In this document: positions 42,937 through 49,958 of the stretch, in pieces | How the letters are laid out: each line of letters begins with the position of its first letter | Numbering within the stretch: the first letter of the stretch is position 1 | From: JBOEGW01 sp050633625 | Lineage (GTDB): Bacteria; Pseudomonadota; Alphaproteobacteria; Rhodobacterales; Rhodobacteraceae | Reading direction: 5' to 3' | DNA length: 64,000 bases | Assembly: GCA_050633625.1 (NCBI GenBank) | Contig: JBOEGW010000003.1 | Span: 372,001 to 436,000 of the forward strand | Made by a program: the position numbers and the translations under genes | The notes under the pieces: model-generated | Told to the model about the DNA's origin: nothing | The model's database searches: none | What the model saw: only the letters and a program-made list of their open reading frames with translations

Positions 42937-43125
42937 ATGACAAACAATATCGTCGCTTTTGATAGCGCCCGCCGTAAAAACAAATCCGCCGCAAAACCCG
43001 GCCAGAAAATTCGCGACAACATCGTGTCGCTCGCTCAGTGGGCCAGCCGCCCACATCCTCACCGCACGCCAAATGGTGTGTTCTTCATGACCCAAGTGCT
43101 TTCCACGCCGGGTGATGTGGCCTGA
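42937..43125 (+). CDS. small protein 1 of a three-gene cluster
   Basis: A 62-residue basic protein beginning MTNNIVAFDSARRKN and containing DNIVSLAQW near residues 27-35, then a His/Pro-rich stretch (SRPHPHRTPNG). Two copies of a short [DN]N[IV][IV]x[FLI] motif are visible. A GGAGA Shine-Dalgarno precedes the ATG. There is no signal peptide, membrane segment or known domain. Two more small genes with the same motif follow within 36 and 33 bases, so the three are probably one transcript. Confidence 0.65.
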   Translation: MTNNIVAFDSARRKNKSAAKPGQKIRDNIVSLAQWASRPHPHRTPNGVFFMTQVLSTPGDVA

Positions 43126-43160
43126 TTGGCCCGAATGAAACAAAATAACAGGAGAGCGAA

Positions 43161-43433
43161 ATGACCTTCCAAGCCGCATATAACACCGAAACCCTTGACG
43201 AAACTGCCCAAGAAATGTCGATCATCGACAAAGTCCGCAAAGGCCGCCTCACCGCATTGGCTGCCCATCGCGCGAAATTCTCAAACGCCGACAACGTCGT
43301 GTCCATTTTTGACCGTGAAACCGCTGTTCGCGCTGCAACGCCCGTGTTCCATACCTCGCGGATGCGCCAGGAAGACCGCCAGGAAAAAGCGAAACTCGCG
43401 CCGCTCCTGCTGCTCAACCCGATTGCAGCCTAA
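43161..43433 (+). CDS. small protein 2 of a three-gene cluster
   Basis: A 90-residue protein with a probable helical N-terminal half (ETLDETAQEMSIIDKVRKGRLTALAAHRAKF), one ADNVVSIFD motif near residues 43-51, and a charged tail ending LLLLNPIAA. AGGAGAG lies upstream of the ATG. It has no recognised domain. The shared motif ties it to both neighbours although the rest of the sequence is unrelated. Confidence 0.65.
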   Translation: MTFQAAYNTETLDETAQEMSIIDKVRKGRLTALAAHRAKFSNADNVVSIFDRETAVRAATPVFHTSRMRQEDRQEKAKLAPLLLLNPIAA

Positions 43434-43465
43434 GAGAATCCCACAGAGAAACTACGAGGATCACT

Positions 43466-43588
43466 ATGGACAACGTCATCGATTTCACAGCGTATCACGT
43501 CAAAAGCATCCGTCGCCCGCGCAAAGCTAAGCGGTATGAAAACAACGTGATTGCTTTTCCAATCCGGCGCAGCGCTCAGGCGGCGTAA
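43466..43588 (+). CDS. small protein 3 of a three-gene cluster
   Basis: A 40-residue basic peptide that starts MDNVIDFTAYH and carries ENNVIAFPIRR near its end, so it consists of two motif copies joined by a Lys/Arg-rich linker (SIRRPRKAKR). GAGGA precedes the ATG. Its last four codons overlap the 3' end of the convergent cdsA gene by 13 bases. Coding status is supported by the start signal, the spacing and the motif shared with the two genes upstream. Confidence 0.6.
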   Translation: MDNVIDFTAYHVKSIRRPRKAKRYENNVIAFPIRRSAQAA

Positions 43589-44520
43589 AAGAACCGAACA
43601 AGGTGAAAGAACATCGGCGCGGCAAACAGCAAACTGTCAAGCCTGTCGATAAACCCACCTTGCCCCGGAATAACGTCGCCCCAATCATGCACGCCACGAT
43701 CGCGTTTGATCGCGCGCATGACGGTCGAGCCAAAGAAACCAAACAACGCCAACAAGAGACCCAAAGTGAGCGCCCCAACAGTGCCAAAGGGCATCGCCCA
43801 AGACAACAGCGCGGCGATGATCACGCCCGATACAACACCGCCAATAGCGCCTTCCCACGTGCGTGACCGTTCGATGTTTTTGTTGATTTTTGTGCGCCCG
43901 AAGAAATGGCCAAAAACATATTGCATGATCTCAGATCCCTGAACGACGAGGATCAGGAAGAAGATCAACATCATGTCTTTGCCGCCATAGCCCGGAATGT
44001 CGAGCCACAAGAGCGCGGGGACATGTGAGCCGGCAAATACTGTGATCATCAAAGCCCATTGGGTTTCCGACACGCGCGCCAGAAAGCCCTTGGTGTCGCC
44101 GCGCATCACCGACAAGACCGGCAGGAACAAGAAGGCATAGACCGGGATGAAAATCGCGTAAAACCCGTACCAATTCATCCAGATTGACACGTATTGCACC
44201 GGCAAAATCACGAAAAACGACGCCAATAACGCCCAATGATCCGCTTTGGCTTTCCGGGTGAGGGTCAGAAACTCTCGGAGCGCGGCGAAAGAAATGACAG
44301 CGAACAACACAACGACCGCGCCGCGCCCGATGATGATTGTCAGCGTCAACCCAATCGCCATCGCCCACCATGCGTTCACCCGCGCCAGCAAGGTCTCGAT
44401 CAAGGCATTGCGCCCATCCGCGTCAAATCGTTTTCGCAGCCCCTCGCCCAGCGCAGTCGCTGCGACCAGAAACAAAAACACCGATAACACGATCGTAAAA
44501 AACTCAGCCGGTGCGCTCAT
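43576..44520 (-). CDS. phosphatidate cytidylyltransferase (CdsA family)
   Basis: A 314-residue multi-pass inner membrane enzyme that makes CDP-diacylglycerol from phosphatidate and CTP. The family signature is spread over the C-terminal half: SRTWEGAIGGVVSGV, then MRAIKRDRGVHDWGDVIPGQGGFIDRLDSL, with the acidic residues that bind metal. About eight hydrophobic segments are visible. It overlaps the acyltransferase gene upstream by four bases (ATGA), so the two successive phospholipid steps are coupled. It is longer than a basal CdsA by an N-terminal membrane region, like the YnbB-type homologues. Confidence 0.88.
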   Translation of the reverse strand: MSAPAEFFTIVLSVFLFLVAATALGEGLRKRFDADGRNALIETLLARVNAWWAMAIGLTLTIIIGRGAVVVLFAVISFAALREFLTLTRKAKADHWALLASFFVILPVQYVSIWMNWYGFYAIFIPVYAFLFLPVLSVMRGDTKGFLARVSETQWALMITVFAGSHVPALLWLDIPGYGGKDMMLIFFLILVVQGSEIMQYVFGHFFGRTKINKNIERSRTWEGAIGGVVSGVIIAALLSWAMPFGTVGALTLGLLLALFGFFGSTVMRAIKRDRGVHDWGDVIPGQGGFIDRLDSLLFAAPMFFHLVRFFYAA

Positions 44521-45155
44521 TCTTCGCCCCCCGGTTTCAGGTCCAAAAGCGCGTTTCGCGCGCGCGTCAAGAACTCGGTTTTGTCTTCATTGGGCTGTAA
44601 ATGCAAAGGCGCGCCGTAGGTCACGGTACACAAGAGAGGCAGGGGTACAATCTCGCCTTTGGGCATGACGGAATTGAGGTTGTCCAGCCAAACCGGCACC
44701 AAATCCACATCCGGGCGCGCTGTCGCAAGGTGGAACAGGCCGGTCTTGAAGGGCAGTAACGGATCGGTTCCCATGTTGCGATTGCCTTCGGGGAAAATGA
44801 TCAGCGAACTACCCTCATCCAAGGCCTCAACCATCAGAGTAACAGGATCCGCTTTGCGGGTGTCGGGATTGCGATCAATCAACACGGCCCGGAAAACATC
44901 GCGCCCTGCAAAAGCACGCAATTTCGATGTGAGCCAATAGTCCGCCGCCGCTACCGGGCGCGTTCGCTGTCGCAATGCCGGGGGCAAAACCGCCCAAAGC
45001 AACACAAAATCAGCGTTTGAGGTGTGATTGGAGTAATACACCCGTTTGCGCGGCACCGGATCGGTGCCCGCCCAAATCGCGCGCGGCGCGGTGATCACAC
45101 GCGCAAAAATCACAATAGCAGCGCCAGTTATGCGCGCCGCGAGGGTTTTCAACAC
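44517..45155 (-). CDS. lysophospholipid acyltransferase (PlsC-like)
   Basis: A 212-residue acyltransferase expected to acylate lysophosphatidate to phosphatidate. The catalytic HX4D motif is in NHTSNADFVLL and the substrate-binding motif is FPEGNRNMG; VPVWLDNLNSVMPKGE is the later conserved block. The N-terminus is hydrophobic (ITGAAIVIFARVI). It produces the substrate of the CdsA-like enzyme encoded directly downstream, which its stop codon overlaps. Confidence 0.88.
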   Translation of the reverse strand: MLKTLAARITGAAIVIFARVITAPRAIWAGTDPVPRKRVYYSNHTSNADFVLLWAVLPPALRQRTRPVAAADYWLTSKLRAFAGRDVFRAVLIDRNPDTRKADPVTLMVEALDEGSSLIIFPEGNRNMGTDPLLPFKTGLFHLATARPDVDLVPVWLDNLNSVMPKGEIVPLPLLCTVTYGAPLHLQPNEDKTEFLTRARNALLDLKPGGEE

Positions 45156-45180
45156 GAATGCCCCTCCTGTTTACCACCCG

Positions 45181-45828
45181 TCAGACGGGCAAAAACTCGT
45201 TTTTTGACGAGTCGAAATACTCCAACCCACCTTCACCAATGTCGTGCCAAACACCGTGTAACGTCAATTGTTCTGTCTCAACTGCGTCTTTGACAAAAGG
45301 GAAACTCATAAGGTTGTCGAGCGATACAACAACGGCTTCTCGTTCGAGAGCGGACACACATTCATGACCTGATTTGTGGTCTTTGATTCTGTCGTACCCC
45401 GGCTGCAAGATATCCATCCAGCGCCCAACAAAGGAACTTTCTTCCAACAGCTCTGGCGCGTCACCCATCGTCATATCGTAAAATCCGCGCACACCGCCGC
45501 AAGAGCTGTGACCGATGACAATCACATGCGCCACTTTGAGCGCTGTCACGGCATATTCGATCGCCGCAGAAGTCCCGTGTTGATTCCCGTCCGGCTGATA
45601 GGGCGGAACAAGATTAGCGATGTTGCGGTGAATAAAAAATTCACCCTGATCCGCTCCAAAAATAGACGTGACATGCACACGGCTGTCGCAGCAAGAAATG
45701 ACCATGGCGCGCGGGTGCTGCCCCTCGGCGAGACGGCGATACCAAGCTTGGTTTTGCGTATAGGAGGTGGCTTTCCATCCTTGGTAACGTTTCACAAGGT
45801 AGCTTGGAAGTGGGCGCGCGTGCTTCAT
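45181..45828 (-). CDS. beta-class carbonic anhydrase
   Basis: A 215-residue zinc enzyme interconverting carbon dioxide and bicarbonate. The zinc ligands are C46 and, in the same CCDSRV motif, the D48/R50 dyad, with H107 and C110 in GHSSCGG. FIHRNIANLVPPY and GTSAAIEYAVTALKV are also typical. It probably provides bicarbonate for carboxylations. It lies 25 bases upstream of the acyltransferase gene on the same strand and is divergent from an HPt-like gene. Confidence 0.95.
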   Translation of the reverse strand: MKHARPLPSYLVKRYQGWKATSYTQNQAWYRRLAEGQHPRAMVISCCDSRVHVTSIFGADQGEFFIHRNIANLVPPYQPDGNQHGTSAAIEYAVTALKVAHVIVIGHSSCGGVRGFYDMTMGDAPELLEESSFVGRWMDILQPGYDRIKDHKSGHECVSALEREAVVVSLDNLMSFPFVKDAVETEQLTLHGVWHDIGEGGLEYFDSSKNEFLPV

Positions 45829-45985
45829 GGGTCCCTCTAAACGGCTATGGTTTTGGTCTAAACAACTCCACCGCTTTTAAGCAGGTTTTTCAGGAAATTC
45901 GAGTGATTTCTTGGGCTGTTGGAAACCTTTTCTTGAGAGTGATTTGCGATGGTGCAGAGGCTTGAGGGAATAAAGGGGTGTGAAC

Positions 45986-46366
45986 ATGAGTGCAGTTTTT
46001 AAGATGAGCATCGAAGAGTCGGTGCGTTTAGATCGAGACCAGATTGAAGTGCTTTATCGCCAGCTTGGACCTGTGGGGGCAGACAAGGTGGTAAACCATG
46101 CGCTTGAAGAACTGGCCGTGATGCTATCGCGGATCGGAAAGCAATATCGTGAAAGCGAGTTTGACGCGTTGTTTTCTGGTGCGCGCGCATTGGCCGCCGT
46201 GGCGCAGCAAATCGGTATGATTTTGCTCGCCCGAGTTGCAAGGGACGTCGAACAATTGGCGCGCTCTGGAGATGATGTGGCTTTGGGGGCCGTTGTCGCT
46301 CGGCTCGAACGCATTGGCGATCAATCTTTGGTGGCTGTTTGGGATACGCAAGACCTGTCGGTCTGA
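45986..46366 (+). CDS. HPt-like protein lacking the phospho-histidine
   Basis: A 126-residue all-helical protein. The segment ALFSGARALAAVAQQIG (61-77), followed by LLARVARDVEQLARSGD, has the spacing of histidine phosphotransfer domains (AHxLKGxAxxxG, then a second helix ending in ARxGD), but R67 stands where the phospho-histidine should be. The ATG at 45986 has GGGG upstream; a GTG six bases earlier is possible. I recall similar proteins in other Rhodobacterales but no assigned function. It could be a phosphorelay decoy or a scaffold; the HPt relationship is inferred from pattern only. Confidence 0.7.
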   Translation: MSAVFKMSIEESVRLDRDQIEVLYRQLGPVGADKVVNHALEELAVMLSRIGKQYRESEFDALFSGARALAAVAQQIGMILLARVARDVEQLARSGDDVALGAVVARLERIGDQSLVAVWDTQDLSV

Positions 46367-46501
46367 TCCAAAACGGCTGCGATTGGGGAAGGGGAAGCCC
46401 CCGTGCGGTCATCCGCGCGGGGCGCTCTTGCGTCTCATATGGCTCTTGCGGCGGCAAGCGCGATATATACTGTAGCGCCAAACCCGCTACAGGAGCCTGC
46501 C

Positions 46502-47884
46502 ATGACCCTCACTTTTGCCGCCCCACAAGAGGGCAGTTTACCCCTCTATTTGATTGCCAAACCTGACTTGGAACAGGCTTTGGAGCCGTTTTCAGCCGCG
46601 CAGAAAGCCTGGATCAACGCGAGTGGGTTCAAGGCCGGATTGGGCGCGGTTCTGGTGGTGCCCAGCGACGCAGGGATAAGCTGTGCTTTGATTGGCTACG
46701 GCGATGCACATGCGCGGGAACGCAAACGGTTTGGGGCGGTGGCAGCGCGCAAATCGTTGCCGGAAGGCGTGTTTCATTTGGTGCATGATTTGGACCCAAA
46801 ATCCCTTGATGAATTCGCCCTTGGCTGGTTGCTGGCGGGCTATCGGTTTGAGCGTTACAAACCAGCGCCCAAGCCCAAAGCACAGCTCATCGCGCCTGAG
46901 GGCATTGACGCTAAGCGTTTGGAAATCATCGCGAATGGCGAAGCGCTCACACGAGATTTGATCAATACCCCGTCCAACGACATGGGGCCTGAGGAGCTTG
47001 AAAAGGCCGTGCGCGCGGTGGCTCAAACCCATAACGCCAAGGTGAATGTCACACTTGGCGATGCGCTTCTGGATGCGAATTTCCCGCTGATCCATACGGT
47101 TGGCCGCGCGTCTACTCGTGCGCCACGATTGATTGATTTGCGTTGGGGAGATGCCGGCCCAACGCTCACTTTGGTCGGAAAAGGCGTGTGTTTTGATACA
47201 GGCGGGTTGAACCTCAAGCCGGGTGCCTCGATGGGCTTAATGAAAAAGGACATGGGGGGCGCGGCCACAGTTTTGGGTCTTGCCCAAATGATCATGTCGC
47301 TTGGTCTCAAACTGCGCCTGCGCGTCCTCATCCCTGCCGTCGAAAACGCAGTGTCCGGCAACGCGTTTCGTCCGGGGGACGTGCTTTACTCGCGCAAAGG
47401 GCTTAGCGTTGAGAACAACAACACAGATGCCGAAGGGCGGCTTGTCTTGGCCGATGCCTTGGCCCTTGCAGATGAGGAAACGCCAGACCTCATTGTCTCC
47501 ATGGCCACCCTGACCGGGGCTGCGCGCGTTGCGGTTGGACCGGATCTTGCGCCGTTTTATGCGCGTGTGGGGTCCGACGCAGAGGCGCTGCGCCAAGGGG
47601 CGCGCCGTGCCGCCGATCCAGTGTGGGAAATGCCGTTTCACGCCCCCTATGAGCCTATGATTGAACCCGCAATTGCCGATCTAGATAACGCACCTTCGGG
47701 CGGATTTGCCGGATCAATTACCGCCGCTTTGTTCCTCAACCGCTTCGTCACCGACACCGAACGCTACATGCATTTTGACATCTACGGCTGGCAGCCCGCA
47801 CCCGCCCCTGCGCGCCCGAAAGGCGGCGTTGGCCAAGGCGCGCGCGCCTTGCTGGATGCGCTCCCAGAGATGTTGAACCTGTGA
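46502..47884 (+). CDS. M17 leucyl aminopeptidase family protein
   Basis: A 460-residue two-zinc aminopeptidase. The family signature NTDAEGRLVLADAL is present, as are GKGVCFDTGGLNLKPGASM (with metal-binding and catalytic residues) and MKKDMGGAA; INTPSNDMGPEEL marks the junction to the catalytic domain. The N-terminal domain is present but diverged. The ATG at 46502 has AGGAG upstream; the longer frame overlaps the previous gene's trailer. It releases N-terminal residues from peptides in the cytoplasm. Its stop overlaps the GTG of the NlpC/P60 gene (GTGA), suggesting joint work on peptide, possibly muropeptide, turnover. Confidence 0.92.
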   Translation: MTLTFAAPQEGSLPLYLIAKPDLEQALEPFSAAQKAWINASGFKAGLGAVLVVPSDAGISCALIGYGDAHARERKRFGAVAARKSLPEGVFHLVHDLDPKSLDEFALGWLLAGYRFERYKPAPKPKAQLIAPEGIDAKRLEIIANGEALTRDLINTPSNDMGPEELEKAVRAVAQTHNAKVNVTLGDALLDANFPLIHTVGRASTRAPRLIDLRWGDAGPTLTLVGKGVCFDTGGLNLKPGASMGLMKKDMGGAATVLGLAQMIMSLGLKLRLRVLIPAVENAVSGNAFRPGDVLYSRKGLSVENNNTDAEGRLVLADALALADEETPDLIVSMATLTGAARVAVGPDLAPFYARVGSDAEALRQGARRAADPVWEMPFHAPYEPMIEPAIADLDNAPSGGFAGSITAALFLNRFVTDTERYMHFDIYGWQPAPAPARPKGGVGQGARALLDALPEMLNL

Positions 47885-48744
47885 GCGCACCGACCGATCC
47901 CCGCCTCCTCAAGAGCAACGGTCGCACGGCGCATATCTCGCTCAAAGGTTTGGTCGATGCGCAAACCTTTGTTGAGGGCGAAACCCGGCAAATCACGGTG
48001 CAAACCGCGGCACTTCTCAAATCACCAATGGGTCCGCGCGAACGAGAGCTGATCACCGGCGAACGGTTTCAGGTTCTCGCCGTTCAGGGACGCTTCAGTT
48101 TCGGATTCGCCCTGAAAGACGGCTATGTCGGATATGTGTTCAATGATGTTCTTGAGCGCATGGAAGAGGTGACACATCGTGTCAGCGCGCCCCGATCATT
48201 TCGCAAAGATACAGCGGACATAAAGGCTTGGGAGCCAGTGTCTTACCTGTCTTACGGGGCGCAGGTTTTCGTGATTGATATGGACGAAACATGGGCGCGG
48301 GTGGCGTTCCCGCACCTTGATGAATTCGTTGAACAGGTCGTGCCTGCGCGCCATTTGACCCCGCTCGACATCACAGCATCGGACCCGGTCGCAGAAGCCA
48401 AAAAGCTTCTGGGCACACCCTACCTTTGGGGCGGCAACTCTTCATTTGGGATTGATTGCTCTGGCCTTGTGCAAGCTGCTTGGGGCGCTTGCGGCCTGTC
48501 CCTGCCCGGCGACAGCGATCTACAAGCCAACGCAGGCATCGAAATTGAGGGCCAGTTGCACCCCGGCGATTTGATCTTTTGGAACGGTCATGTTGCCATG
48601 GTGTCCAGCGAGGATGAAATCATCCACGCCAATGCGCATCACATGGCCGTCACTCTGGAAAATTTGACCCAAGCCACCGCACGAATCAAAGCCGCACAGG
48701 GCGGAGACATCACAGCACGCCGCCGCGTTGCACCTCTCGCCTGA
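47881..48744 (+). CDS. NlpC/P60 family hydrolase with SH3-like domains
   Basis: A 287-residue C40 peptidase starting with GTG, in a four-base overlap with the aminopeptidase gene. Residues about 35-160 form two SH3-like regions (TAALLKSPMGPRERELITGERF and YLSYGAQVFVIDMDETWARV). The catalytic domain follows: GTPYLWGGNSSFGIDCSGLVQAAW with the nucleophile cysteine, then the histidine in FWNGHVAMV and the polar residue in IIHANAHH. Such enzymes cut gamma-D-glutamyl-diaminopimelate bonds in murein peptides. No signal peptide is seen, so it may act on recycled peptides in the cytoplasm. Confidence 0.9.
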   Translation: MSAPTDPRLLKSNGRTAHISLKGLVDAQTFVEGETRQITVQTAALLKSPMGPRERELITGERFQVLAVQGRFSFGFALKDGYVGYVFNDVLERMEEVTHRVSAPRSFRKDTADIKAWEPVSYLSYGAQVFVIDMDETWARVAFPHLDEFVEQVVPARHLTPLDITASDPVAEAKKLLGTPYLWGGNSSFGIDCSGLVQAAWGACGLSLPGDSDLQANAGIEIEGQLHPGDLIFWNGHVAMVSSEDEIIHANAHHMAVTLENLTQATARIKAAQGGDITARRRVAPLA

Positions 48745-48756
48745 GCCTTTTCAGTG

Positions 48757-48794
48757 TTCTTCAAATATCCCGGGGGTTTGGGGGCAGCGCCCCC
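48757..48794 (-). repeat. 3'-end repeat copy D
   Basis: On the minus strand after the DUF2794 stop: hairpin GGGGGC-GCT-GCCCCC (48780-48794), a short spacer, then CCCGGGATATTTGAAGAAC. It is a more diverged copy of the motif. It lies between the convergent NlpC/P60 and DUF2794 genes. Confidence 0.6.
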
Positions 48795-48806
48795 ATGCGC
48801 CCAAAA

Positions 48807-49142
48807 TCATTCGACCGCCCGGATCAATTTACGCTCCAACACCCGCAACACAGCCTTCAGTTCCGCCCCGCGTTTGAGCACCTGGCCATTCATGCCAATC
48901 ACCGCATATTGCCCCTGCTTTGCACGAAGTTTCGGGCGTTTTTCTATGCGGTAGATCGGGTTTTCTGCTGTGCGCTTAAACACTGCAAACACCGCCACGT
49001 CCTTTTGGAAACTCATGCCGTAGTCGCGCCATTCCCCGGCCGCCACCATCCGCCCATAAAGCCCCATGATGATCCCAAGTTCGCTCCGATCAAGGGTCAC
49101 CTTGTCTGGCGCTGCGGGCGGGAAGGGTGTGGGCGCATTCAT
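48807..49142 (-). CDS. DUF2794 family protein
   Basis: A 111-residue protein of the alphaproteobacterial DUF2794 family: VTLDRSELGIIMGLYGRMVAAGEWRDYGMSFQKDVAVFAVFKRTAENPIYRIEKRP is the conserved core. No function is known. The ATG at 49142 begins MNAPTPFPPAAPDKVTLDR; the open frame extends to 49448, but that part crosses a structured RNA candidate and has an unlikely composition, so it was not used. It is convergent with the NlpC/P60 gene. Confidence 0.85.
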   Translation of the reverse strand: MNAPTPFPPAAPDKVTLDRSELGIIMGLYGRMVAAGEWRDYGMSFQKDVAVFAVFKRTAENPIYRIEKRPKLRAKQGQYAVIGMNGQVLKRGAELKAVLRVLERKLIRAVE

Positions 49143-49257
49143 CCCCAAAATCTGTGTGCAATCTCCGAAAAAATCAATCCCCCGCCGGTTTTTGCCGCCG
49201 GGTCCAGCCGGAACTGCCCAGCTTTTGACATGAAATGATCCTGTGTTTTCCCAGAAC

Positions 49258-49400
49258 TGCACAAAAAACCGCCATCTTGGAAGCGCAAGGTGCTTACACG
49301 TAGCGAGCGCAAGCTCACCCCCGAGGTCGCATTTAACAGCCCCCACCCAGTTAGCGGCTTCGGGGACTACGTATCCCCCGCCGTCACGGCGGGTTTTGCC
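49258..49400 (+). ncRNA. candidate structured small RNA with terminator
   Basis: On the plus strand ACGTAG can close with CTACGT around two arms. One is GAGC-GCAA-GCTC with a GNRA loop; the other pairs CCCCGAGGTCGC with GCGGCTTCGGGG over 12 base pairs (two G-U), with TAAC/GTTA further in. A clean terminator follows: CCCGCCG-TCA-CGGCGGG-TTTT (49377-49397). A perfect -35-like TTGACA lies at 49225-49230, though without a good -10. A CTTG/CAAG hairpin lies near the 5' end. The structure can also be drawn on the minus strand, where TTTTTT occurs near 49263, but GNRA loop and terminator favour plus. Class unknown; 6S RNA is one possibility. Confidence 0.5.
49377..49397 (+). terminator. rho-independent terminator upstream of the paa genes
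   Basis: CCCGCCG (49377-49383) and CGGCGGG (49387-49393) pair around TCA, followed by TTTTGCCGTTTT. No protein gene ends nearby on the plus strand, so it implies an untranslated transcript stopping here. Confidence 0.7.
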
Positions 49401-49450
49401 GTTTTGGGCGCATGTGACGCGCCGTCGCGCCGGGATCATCACAAACACTG

Positions 49451-49471
49451 TTGACCATATGGTCGGTTATG
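49451..49471. promoter_or_regulatory. palindromic operator, probably for the TetR-type Paa regulator
   Basis: GACCATATGGTC (49453-49464) is a perfect palindrome; the right half extends to TGGTCGGTTA, matching one arm of the ACCGACCGGTCGGT-type sites bound by PaaR TetR-family regulators. It lies 30-50 bases before paaI, and the operon ends with a TetR gene, so autoregulation is likely. Confidence 0.6.
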
Positions 49472-49499
49472 TGTTCCCCTTTGTCAAAGGGAGAACGTC

Positions 49500-49925
49500 A
49501 TGACGGATGAGGAACGCGCGCGCCGCTCGGCGCAGGCCATGTGGTCTACCGACCGCGCCAGCCAGGCACTTGGCATGGAAATCACTGACATTGGACCCGG
49601 TCACGCCACGCTGACGATGACCATCGGCACCGATATGGCGAATGGGCATGGCATCGCCCATGGCGGCTATATCTTCACGCTCGCGGACAGCGCCTTCGCC
49701 TTTGCTTGCAACAGCTACAACACCCTCGTAGTCGCGCAAAACAACGCGATCACCTACCTCACGCCGGGGCGGGTGGGCGAAGTTTTGACGGCGCACGCGA
49801 CAGAGGCGCATCGCGCCGGGCGCAGCGGTATTTATGACGTGAAAGTCATAGGCGGTGATGGGCGGCAAGTCGCTCTGTTTCGCGGCCATTCGCGGCAAAT
49901 TTCCGGCACACATTTTGAGGAATAA
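49500..49925 (+). CDS. paaI: hydroxyphenylacetyl-CoA thioesterase PaaI
   Basis: A 141-residue hotdog-fold thioesterase that rescues CoA from dead-end (hydroxy)phenylacetyl-CoA in phenylacetate catabolism. The family core is NGHGIAHGGYIFTLADSAFAFACNS, with the catalytic Asp in LADSAFAF, followed by NNAITYLTPGRVGEVLTA. AGGGAGA lies upstream of the ATG. First gene of paaI-paaK-tetR, behind a palindromic operator. The ring-cleaving paaABCDE genes are not in the window. Confidence 0.93.
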   Translation: MTDEERARRSAQAMWSTDRASQALGMEITDIGPGHATLTMTIGTDMANGHGIAHGGYIFTLADSAFAFACNSYNTLVVAQNNAITYLTPGRVGEVLTAHATEAHRAGRSGIYDVKVIGGDGRQVALFRGHSRQISGTHFEE

Positions 49926-49958
49926 GCGTGCACCTCGCTGCGCGTAAGGGAGAGAAAA

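Noticed and set aside
48807..49448. A 213-residue version of the DUF2794 gene with an upstream start
   Set aside because: The extra 102 residues cross the structured RNA candidate and look like non-coding translation; the family core starts after the ATG at 49142.
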